A stretch of 5,171 nt of DNA. Origin: Bacteroidota bacterium. GTDB lineage: Bacteria > Bacteroidota > Bacteroidia > NS11-12g > UBA9320. A program made the position numbers and the translations under genes. The notes under the pieces are model-generated. The model was not told the DNA's origin and searched no databases. It was given only the letters and a program-made list of their open reading frames with translations. This document shows, piece after piece, positions 1 to 5,171 of this stretch; position 1 is the first letter of the stretch, and each line of letters opens with the position of its first letter. The stretch is taken from contig CANMPY010000160.1 in assembly GCA_947499775.1 (NCBI GenBank), positions 1-5,171 on the forward strand. The letters are read 5' to 3'.

Positions 1-348
1 TGCTCCTGTACCTGTTCCGCCACCCATTCCGGCAGTAACAAAAACCATTTGAGTATTTACGCCAAGGGCATCAATAATTTCTTTAATGCTTCCTTCTGCA
101 GCCCTTTTTCCCACATCTGGGTTAGAACCAGCACCGCGGCCCTCTGTAAGTTCATTTCCAATTTGTATTTTATTAGGAATCGGACTCGCGTCTAAGGCTT
201 GTTGGTCGGCATTACAAATAATAAAATCAACCCCCTTGATTCCCTCCCGAAACATATAATTTACGGCATTGCCGCCACCACCACCTACACCTATTACTTT
301 TATAATTGATGATCTTTCTTTTGGAAGTTCTACTTGAAAATTAGCCAT
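1..348 (-). CDS. ftsZ: Cell division protein FtsZ, N-terminal part (runs off the window)
   Basis: FtsZ is the tubulin-like GTPase that polymerises into the cytoplasmic Z ring and recruits the divisome. The frame is open from an ATG at 348 to the window edge and gives 116 residues, about a third of a usual FtsZ. The fragment begins MANFQVELPKERSSIIKVIG. The first glycine-rich nucleotide-binding loop, GVGGGGGNAV, is at residues 20-29. NADQQAL is at 46-52 and EGRGAGSNPDVG at 69-80. The tubulin/FtsZ signature GGGTGTGA ends the fragment at 109-116. The rest of the GTPase domain, the T7 catalytic loop and the C-terminal tail lie outside the window. The start is nine bases after the ftsA stop (spacer AACTGAACA) with no Shine-Dalgarno sequence, consistent with cotranscription with ftsA. 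Identification is from direct translation of the minus strand and is firm. Confidence 0.98.
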   Translation of the reverse strand, partial: MANFQVELPKERSSIIKVIGVGGGGGNAVNYMFREGIKGVDFIICNADQQALDASPIPNKIQIGNELTEGRGAGSNPDVGKRAAEGSIKEIIDALGVNTQMVFVTAGMGGGTGTGA

Positions 349-357
349 TGTTCAGTT

Positions 358-1650
358 TTATTTTTGTTTAATGTCATTAAAATCATCATCGGTTAACCAT
401 TTTTTAAAAACGTTAATATCGAATAATCGAAATGGTGATTTTGGTTTCTCTGTAGAAGGAGTTTCATCCTCTTTAATTAAATTTTCATTGATGAGTGCAT
501 CATTCAATCCTTTCATAACAAGGCCAATGCCTGTTGCATAAATGGGGCTATTTACTTCATCCACCATTCCTTTGGCTAAATGCTCGTTAGGATATCCAAC
601 TCGTGCATCTAATCCTGTTACCAAAGAGGCTAAATGGGTAATATGCTTAAGCATTGATCCACCTCCTGTTAACACAATACCTCCAGCAAGTTTCTTTTCA
701 AGCCCTGAAGATTTTATCTCAAAATAAACGAGCTCTAAAATTTCTTGTAGTCTTGCCTGTATAATTCTTGAAAGATTTTTAACTGAAATTTCTTTTGGTT
801 CTCGACCTTTTAAACCAGGAATGGTGATTATTTCATTATCGGCCGCTTCGCTTGAAAGTGCCGAACCAAATTTTGTCTTTAAGGCTTCCGCATGATTCTT
901 CATTACATTACACCCTTCTTTAATATCCTCGGTAATAATGTTGCCTCCATAAGGAATAATGGCTGTATGGCGTATTACATTATCATGAAATATAGCCACA
1001 TCAGTGGTTCCTCCGCCTATATCAACCAATACAATACCAGCCTCCATTTCTTCGGGGCTAAGTACCGAAATGGCTGAAGCCAAAGGTTCAAGGGTAAGAT
1101 CAGTAACCTTTAAACCTGTTTTTTCAACGCATTTATAAATATTTTTTGCTGCTGCTATTTGCCCTGTAATGATGTGAAAATTTCCTTCAAGTTTTACCCC
1201 TGACATTCCTATAGGGTACAAAATTCCAGGTTCATCATCCACTTTATAATCCTGTGGTATAACATGTAAGATTTTATCGCCAGGTTTTACCGCAAGTTTT
1301 TGCATGTCGGCCTCCAAACGATCTAAATCCTCTTGGTTTATTTCTTTTTCCGAATCATTACGTATTAACATTCCGCCATGTTGAAGGCTGTTAATATGAG
1401 CTCCAGCAATGCCCACCTGAACATTTTTTATATTTACATTCGCTTTTTCTTCAGCCATTTTAACTGCTTCCGAAATTGCAGCTACCGTTCGGTCAATGTT
1501 CGATACAACCCCACGTGTAACGCCTCCATTGGATGGCACTTTGCCAATACCAAGTATATCTACTTTGCCAAATTCGTTTGAGCGGCCCACAATAGCACAT
1601 ATTTTGGTGGTTCCTATATCGAGTCCTACTACAATTTTTTGGTTATTCAT
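358..1650 (-). CDS. ftsA: Cell division protein FtsA, actin-like Z-ring membrane anchor
   Basis: FtsA is an ATP-binding actin/Hsp70-fold protein that tethers FtsZ polymers to the inner membrane and helps recruit later divisome proteins. At 430 residues it is close to the usual family length. The phosphate-1 motif GLDIGTTK is at residues 9-16. The FtsA-specific 1C (SHS2) subdomain should cover roughly 85-165. The phosphate-2 motif VDIGGGTTD is at 209-217, and the adenosine motif GIVLTGGGSML is at 324-334. A low-complexity, charged linker rich in Pro, Ser and Thr (about 391-405) leads to a C-terminal segment from F407 to F424 with F, L, I, V and W interleaved with charged residues. This fits the amphipathic membrane-targeting helix of the family, so the protein looks complete. 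The ATG shares its A with the ftsQ stop (TAATG), suggesting translational coupling. No Shine-Dalgarno sequence is visible. ftsZ follows after nine bases, the classic pairing. Confidence 0.98.
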   Translation of the reverse strand: MNNQKIVVGLDIGTTKICAIVGRSNEFGKVDILGIGKVPSNGGVTRGVVSNIDRTVAAISEAVKMAEEKANVNIKNVQVGIAGAHINSLQHGGMLIRNDSEKEINQEDLDRLEADMQKLAVKPGDKILHVIPQDYKVDDEPGILYPIGMSGVKLEGNFHIITGQIAAAKNIYKCVEKTGLKVTDLTLEPLASAISVLSPEEMEAGIVLVDIGGGTTDVAIFHDNVIRHTAIIPYGGNIITEDIKEGCNVMKNHAEALKTKFGSALSSEAADNEIITIPGLKGREPKEISVKNLSRIIQARLQEILELVYFEIKSSGLEKKLAGGIVLTGGGSMLKHITHLASLVTGLDARVGYPNEHLAKGMVDEVNSPIYATGIGLVMKGLNDALINENLIKEDETPSTEKPKSPFRLFDINVFKKWLTDDDFNDIKQK

Positions 1651-2387
1651 TATTTACAGATTACTTGTCCTTTATATTTTAAATTAATCGATTTATACTT
1701 GTCCCACCCAATCTTACTTAACCCTTTTTTATAGAAAAGGTCTAGCTTATTAAACTTCATTTCTAGATTGTTAGTGTCACCTAGTATCACTTCATGAACC
1801 CCTATTGTAGGGACAAATGAAATGTCTTGATTTTCACTCACAAATAACTGCTGAATTTGGTCTTTCCAAAAGCTATTATTATTCACAAACCTTACTATAC
1901 AGTAGATTTTTCTGTCTATTTTATCGTTCATAAATCCTGTAGCAGGAATGACATTTGGGGAAAAATTGGATGAAAGTGGAATTTTTACGCCATCATCACA
2001 GATATAATATCCTAATTTTGATACAGGCATAACCCTTAAAATTGGGTTGCGTTCGGTTATATCTACCTTTAAAATACCAGACATTCCTAGATATATTTCA
2101 GCTTTTTTTATAGTTGAATACGCCAATAATTTTTTTTCCATAGCATTGAAATTTAACATATTACTTGATTTTCCAATCAAATTTTTGCTGCCTAGTGGCA
2201 TTCCAAGTATTTTATAAATATTAGCCTCGTTTAAAAGGGGTTGTTCGGTTTCATAATTGAATTTAAAACGAACTTCATTGCAAATATCGTGTTCGTTGGT
2301 TTTAGTTGCCAATAAATACAGCGAAATAAGCACTATTGGAATTGATAGTACAAAGAGCAATTTTCCTATGTTTATTTTTTTGCTCAT
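1650..2387 (-). CDS. ftsQ: Cell division protein FtsQ (DivIB family), POTRA-domain divisome scaffold
   Basis: FtsQ is a single-pass inner-membrane protein whose periplasmic part links early cytoplasmic and late periplasmic divisome proteins, classically with FtsB and FtsL. The 245-residue product has a short basic N-terminus (MSKKINIGK) and one hydrophobic segment at about residues 9-27, giving an N-in topology. A region at about 36-114 fits the POTRA fold and ends in the ILKVDITERNPILRV strand typical of this family. The remaining beta domain includes the ICDDGVKIPLS stretch (129-139) and ends with WDKYKSINLKYKGQVICK, a conserved-looking C-terminal motif. Sequence is less conserved here than in the neighbours, so the call rests on topology, these motifs and position between murC and ftsA. 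The ATG overlaps the murC stop by four bases (ATGA), and the gene ends in the TAATG overlap with ftsA. No Shine-Dalgarno sequence is visible. Confidence 0.93.
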   Translation of the reverse strand: MSKKINIGKLLFVLSIPIVLISLYLLATKTNEHDICNEVRFKFNYETEQPLLNEANIYKILGMPLGSKNLIGKSSNMLNFNAMEKKLLAYSTIKKAEIYLGMSGILKVDITERNPILRVMPVSKLGYYICDDGVKIPLSSNFSPNVIPATGFMNDKIDRKIYCIVRFVNNNSFWKDQIQQLFVSENQDISFVPTIGVHEVILGDTNNLEMKFNKLDLFYKKGLSKIGWDKYKSINLKYKGQVICK

Positions 2388-3772
2388 GATTCTAAAAGGA
2401 TTTTTATTGGGTGTATCATGGTGTCAATATCGCCTGCTCCCATCGTTAAAATAAGTGTAGGTTTCAATTCAGTTAAAAGAGGTAATAATTCCTCTGATTG
2501 AAGAAGAAATTTTGAAGGGCTGGTAATATTTTTATGAATTATTGACGAAGTTATGCCCTCAATTGGCAATTCACGAGCTGGGTAAATATTTAGAAGTATG
2601 GAAACATCAAGTTGGCTTAAACTTTTGGCAAAATCGTCGGCAAAATCCTTAGTTCTGCTATAGAGATGTGGCTGAAATATTCCGGTTATTTTTTCATTTG
2701 GGTAAAGCATTTTTACCGATTTAATAAAAGCTTCTATCTCAGTAGGATGGTGAGCATAATCATCGATAAAAATAAAATTAGGCTGATTCGAAATGTATTC
2801 AAATCGTCTTTTTACGCCTTTAAATTCTTTTAATCCTTGAATAATTTTCTCCTTGGGTAGCTTTAAATGCAGGCAAACTGCTATAGCAGCTATGGAATTT
2901 TCAATATTATGTATACCTTGAATTCCTAATTTAAGGGAGGTCCATTTTTCGGTATTACTCTCAAAATCAAATGTAAACCACCGATCTTTGATAGCGATAT
3001 TAGTGGCTCTATAATCGCCCGATTCAATTCCATATCGAATTATTTTTGCATCAAGATTTGATGGACATTCTAGGCCATCCTTTAAAAACAAAGTCCCGTT
3101 TTTCTTAATTTTATTTATGAAATCGAAAAATGATTTTTTAAGTTCTTCACCTGTTTCATAAATGTCGAGATGATCCTCGTCCATAGATGTAACAATAGCT
3201 AAATTTGGACTTAAAGTTAAGAAAGAGCGATCGTATTCATCGGCTTCGGTAACTGTAGTTGGCAAATTTTCGGATGTATTCGTATTGATATAATTGCTAC
3301 CTAAATTACTGCTTATGCCCCCTAAAAAAGCGGCAAATGGCAGGTTGGCATAGTGTAGTAAATGTGCAATAAGACAAGAGGTAGTGGTTTTGCCATGCGT
3401 GCCTGCAATCGATATATTGAAACTATTTTCGGTAATTAATCCTAAAAGTTGAGAACGTTTGTAAAGTGTAAACTCTTTAGCTTTAAAATAATTCAGTTGT
3501 GGACTATCGAAGGGAATAGCCGGTGTATAAATTACTTGAGTGGATTCTTTATTAAATTCAGTTGGAATGCTATCGATAGAATCAATATAATTAATAGGCA
3601 TACCTTCTTTTTCTAAAGCTACGCATAATTCTGAACGAACCCTATCGTAGCCTGAAACATCATGCCCTACTGATTTTAAATATCTGGCAAGCGCGCTCAT
3701 TCCTATTCCACCAATGCCCAATAAATAGAATTGTTTTATAGATAAAATTTGAGCGTTACTTATTTGATGCAT
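2384..3772 (-). CDS. murC: UDP-N-acetylmuramate--L-alanine ligase MurC (EC 6.3.2.8)
   Basis: MurC is the cytoplasmic ATP-dependent ligase that adds L-alanine to UDP-MurNAc, the first step in building the peptidoglycan stem peptide. At 462 residues it has the full three-domain Mur ligase layout. The N-terminal UDP-substrate domain has GIGGIGMSALAR at 19-30. The central ATPase domain has the P-loop GTHGKTT at 124-130, EADEYDRSFL at 176-185 and DEDHLDIY at 198-205. GIHNIENSIAA (286-296) and GVKRRFE (319-325) lead into the C-terminal domain, which has DDYAHHPTEI at 337-346, QPHLYSRT at 367-374 and GAGDI at 445-449. GIGGIGMSALAR with DDYAHHPTEI separates MurC from MurD, MurE and MurF; Mpl is the closest relative, but length and context favour MurC. 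The ATG lies 11 bases after the murG stop, with no Shine-Dalgarno sequence. The end overlaps ftsQ by four bases. No key motif is missing. Confidence 0.97.
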   Translation of the reverse strand: MHQISNAQILSIKQFYLLGIGGIGMSALARYLKSVGHDVSGYDRVRSELCVALEKEGMPINYIDSIDSIPTEFNKESTQVIYTPAIPFDSPQLNYFKAKEFTLYKRSQLLGLITENSFNISIAGTHGKTTTSCLIAHLLHYANLPFAAFLGGISSNLGSNYINTNTSENLPTTVTEADEYDRSFLTLSPNLAIVTSMDEDHLDIYETGEELKKSFFDFINKIKKNGTLFLKDGLECPSNLDAKIIRYGIESGDYRATNIAIKDRWFTFDFESNTEKWTSLKLGIQGIHNIENSIAAIAVCLHLKLPKEKIIQGLKEFKGVKRRFEYISNQPNFIFIDDYAHHPTEIEAFIKSVKMLYPNEKITGIFQPHLYSRTKDFADDFAKSLSQLDVSILLNIYPARELPIEGITSSIIHKNITSPSKFLLQSEELLPLLTELKPTLILTMGAGDIDTMIHPIKILLES

Positions 3773-3783
3773 TCTATAATATT

Positions 3784-4875
3784 TTACGCTAATTTGTTAT
3801 GTAAAAGTAATTTGTCTACTTCATCTACAATGGATTTGGCAGCATTTGGTTTGGCTAATTTCATAATATTGGTAGCAAATTCATCGGCCAAAGATTGATC
3901 ATTTAATAGGGTTGTAATGGCTAACCACATCTCGGCATTTGCGTCTTTATCCTTTACTAATAATGCAGCGTTTACATTTACCAATGCCATTGCATTTTTT
4001 GTTTGATGATCTTCGGATACATTGGGTGATGGTACCAAAATAATCGGTTTGCCTACCACGCACAATTCACTTATAGCAATAGCCCCCGCTCTTGAAATAA
4101 TAAGATCGGCTGCGGCATACACTTGTTCCATATTATCGATAAATGGGGACACATTCCCGTATTTTGGTTTATGTATTGGGACATAGTTTTTGCCAGTTTG
4201 CCAAATAATTTGGATGCTATTATGCTCAAGTTTTTCGAGCAAATGGTCAATAGCTAAATTAATGGTTTTTGCACCTAAACTTCCCCCTACCACTAAAAGT
4301 GTTTTTTTATCTGCATCTAGGTTCAATGCCTTAATACTTGACAATTTTGAAGGGAGATTTAGTATAGATTGCCGAATTGGGTTACCCGTAAATGCACACT
4401 TTGCTTTAGGAAAAAATTTTTGAGCATTTTCGAACCCAAGGCATATGGTATTTACCTTTTTGCCTAATAGCTTATTGGTAACACCAGCATAACTATTTTG
4501 TTCTTGTATAAGTGTTGGAATTTTTAACCAGCAGGCTACTTTTAGAAGTGGGCCGCTAGCAAATCCACCTGTACCAATTACAACATCGGGTTTGAAATGT
4601 TTTAGAATTCGAAAACAAACATATAAGCTAGAGATTACCTTTATGGGAAATAAAAGGTTTTTGAAACTTAATTTTCTTTGAAACCCTGTAATCCAAATAC
4701 CATGAATTTTATAGCCTGCAGCTGGAATTTTTTCCATTTCCATTCTGTCATTTGCCCCTACAAATTCAATAATGGCAGTTGGATTTCTTAATTCAATTTC
4801 TTTTGCAATAGCAATGGCAGGAAATATATGTCCACCAGTGCCTCCTCCAGATATTAAAACTCTATGCACTTTCAA
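3784..4875 (-). CDS. murG: Lipid II synthase MurG: UDP-GlcNAc--undecaprenyl-PP-MurNAc-pentapeptide GlcNAc transferase (EC 2.4.1.227)
   Basis: MurG is a membrane-associated GT-B glycosyltransferase (family GT28) that adds GlcNAc to lipid I at the inner face of the membrane, forming lipid II. The 363-residue product has family-typical length. Its N-terminal acceptor domain has the glycine loop GGGTGGH at 10-16, the second glycine loop GTGGFASGP at 101-109 and EQNS at 125-128. GNPIR is at 164-168. The UDP-GlcNAc-binding C-terminal domain has the third glycine loop GGSLGA at 197-202, SRAGA with E270 at 261-270, and PSPNVSEDHQTKNA at 282-295. The start is not ATG. An in-frame TGA lies two codons upstream of the TTG at 4875, and the only other initiator before GGGTGGH is GTG at 4869, giving a product two residues shorter. 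TTG is preferred because a consensus AGGAGG ends six bases before it. The gene overlaps ftsW by 14 bases. Confidence 0.97.
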   Translation of the reverse strand: MKVHRVLISGGGTGGHIFPAIAIAKEIELRNPTAIIEFVGANDRMEMEKIPAAGYKIHGIWITGFQRKLSFKNLLFPIKVISSLYVCFRILKHFKPDVVIGTGGFASGPLLKVACWLKIPTLIQEQNSYAGVTNKLLGKKVNTICLGFENAQKFFPKAKCAFTGNPIRQSILNLPSKLSSIKALNLDADKKTLLVVGGSLGAKTINLAIDHLLEKLEHNSIQIIWQTGKNYVPIHKPKYGNVSPFIDNMEQVYAAADLIISRAGAIAISELCVVGKPIILVPSPNVSEDHQTKNAMALVNVNAALLVKDKDANAEMWLAITTLLNDQSLADEFATNIMKLAKPNAAKSIVDEVDKLLLHNKLA

Positions 4876-5171
4876 TATTCACCTCCTCCAATGGTTGTGT
4901 TTTAGGTTCATTTTCTTCTTCTTCGATATATCGACTAACACTTAAAATTATTCCAAAAGCTAAACTCGTAAAGAGCGTGGATGTTCCTCCCATACTTACA
5001 AGAGGTAAAGGCAATCCGGTTACCGGGAAAATATTAACCGCAACGCCCATATTTATAAACGCTTGAATTACTAAACTAAAAGCCAGTCCTACGGCCAATA
5101 ATGCTCCAAATGCTTTTGGACTTTTGATTACAATTAAAACACAGCGGAATAAAAAAAACAGGTATAAAAAT
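4862..5171 (-). CDS. ftsW: Septal peptidoglycan glycosyltransferase FtsW, C-terminal part (5' end beyond the window)
   Basis: FtsW is the SEDS-family multi-pass membrane protein that polymerises lipid II at the septum with its class B PBP partner. The frame is open from the window edge (first whole codon 5168-5170) to a TAG at 4862-4864 and gives the last 102 residues. No true start is present: the TTG at 5098 is an internal codon, since the residues before it (FLYLFFLFRCVLIVIKSPKAF) continue the same membrane-protein sequence. Within the fragment, hydrophobic stretches lie at about 1-15, 21-45 and 64-78. They frame the SEDS signature INMGVAVNIFPVTGLPLPLVS (39-59) followed by MGGTS. This matches the FtsW/RodA C-terminus. 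A hydrophilic cytoplasmic tail rich in Glu (from about residue 81) follows. RodA is the alternative, but being directly upstream of murG in a dcw cluster favours FtsW. Confidence 0.95.
   Translation of the reverse strand, partial: FLYLFFLFRCVLIVIKSPKAFGALLAVGLAFSLVIQAFINMGVAVNIFPVTGLPLPLVSMGGTSTLFTSLAFGIILSVSRYIEEEENEPKTQPLEEVNIESA
4879..4889 (-). promoter_or_regulatory. Consensus Shine-Dalgarno site for murG
   Basis: The minus strand reads GGAGGAGGTGA here, containing AGGAGGTGA, complementary to the usual 3' end of 16S rRNA. AGGAGG (4882-4887) is followed by six bases (TGAATA) and then the TTG at 4873-4875. That spacing is good for TTG and rather long (12 bases) for the alternative GTG at 4867-4869, so the site decides the murG start. 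It lies inside ftsW, where GAG GAG GTG encodes Glu-Glu-Val. Protein coding alone could therefore explain the purine run. The other four visible starts (murC, ftsQ, ftsA, ftsZ) have no comparable sequence. Confidence 0.65.

Noticed and set aside
349..357. Possible terminator or promoter between ftsA and ftsZ
   Set aside because: The gap is only nine bases and contains no hairpin or promoter-like element. Any separate ftsZ promoter would have to lie inside ftsA, and none could be supported by reading.
542..1687. Plus-strand open frames at 542-727, 892-1077, 1378-1581 and 1496-1687
   Set aside because: They lie antisense to ftsA (the last also to the end of ftsQ), are short, and translate to compositionally odd peptides with no recognisable motifs. 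They are shadows of the real gene.
2968..2975. Bacteroidota-type -7 element match (TAnnTTTG) on the minus strand, inside murC
   Set aside because: No TTTG or TTG-like -33 element is at a suitable distance, and an eight-base pattern with two free positions is expected by chance in AT-rich sequence.
4201..4213. Perfect inverted repeat CCAAAT-A-ATTTGG, a possible operator
   Set aside because: It is a short AT-rich palindrome inside conserved murG coding sequence (IQIIWQTG region), with no second copy seen and far from any start. Chance is the simplest explanation.
2257..4423. Plus-strand open frames at 2257-2454 and 4190-4423
   Set aside because: They are antisense to the ftsQ/murC junction and to murG, which are well supported. 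No motif or start signal supports them.
4616..4623. Bacteroidota-type -7 element match (TATGTTTG) on the minus strand, inside murG
   Set aside because: No partner -33 element is visible upstream, and no gene starts within several hundred bases downstream.
4862..5098. A separate small membrane-protein gene starting at 5098
   Set aside because: The codon at 5098 is TTG and the frame stays open to the window edge with continuous FtsW-like hydrophobic sequence. This is the 3' end of ftsW.

Overview
The window is a continuous piece of a division and cell wall (dcw) cluster, read entirely on the minus strand. The order of transcription, from high to low coordinates, is ftsW (3' end only), murG, murC, ftsQ, ftsA, ftsZ (5' end only). 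The sequence is AT-rich, and the encoded proteins carry the signatures expected of Bacteroidota. MurG has the PSPNVSEDHQTKNA acceptor loop. FtsQ ends in an INLKYKGQVICK-like strand. FtsW has NMGVAVNIFPVTGLPLPLVSMGGTS. murC is followed directly by ftsQ, with no murB or ddl between them. Four of the five visible start codons have no Shine-Dalgarno sequence upstream, which is also typical of that phylum. I cannot name a family or genus with confidence.

Layout. 4862-5171 is the C-terminal end of FtsW, the SEDS-family peptidoglycan glycosyltransferase. 3784-4875 is MurG, which makes lipid II. 2384-3772 is MurC, the UDP-MurNAc:L-alanine ligase. 1650-2387 is FtsQ, a bitopic divisome scaffold with a POTRA domain. 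358-1650 is FtsA, the actin-like membrane anchor of the Z ring. 1-348 is the N-terminal third or so of FtsZ, the tubulin-like ring protein. Together the genes join precursor synthesis (MurC, MurG), septal polymerisation (FtsW), and assembly and membrane attachment of the division ring (FtsQ, FtsA, FtsZ).

The genes are packed tightly. ftsW/murG overlap by 14 bases, murC/ftsQ by 4 (ATGA) and ftsQ/ftsA by 1 (TAATG). murG-murC are 8 bases apart and ftsA-ftsZ 9 by the coordinates used here (murC start to murG stop leaves 11 positions, 3773-3783). There is no room for a terminator or a conventional intergenic promoter, so the segment is probably one operon whose promoter lies upstream of the window. 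No RNA genes, mobile elements, CRISPR arrays or long repeats were seen, and no stretch over 300 bases lacks a gene.

I found no new biological system here. The one feature worth a second look is the murG start: it cannot be ATG, appears to be TTG, and is preceded by a full consensus Shine-Dalgarno sequence, while every other start in the window has none.
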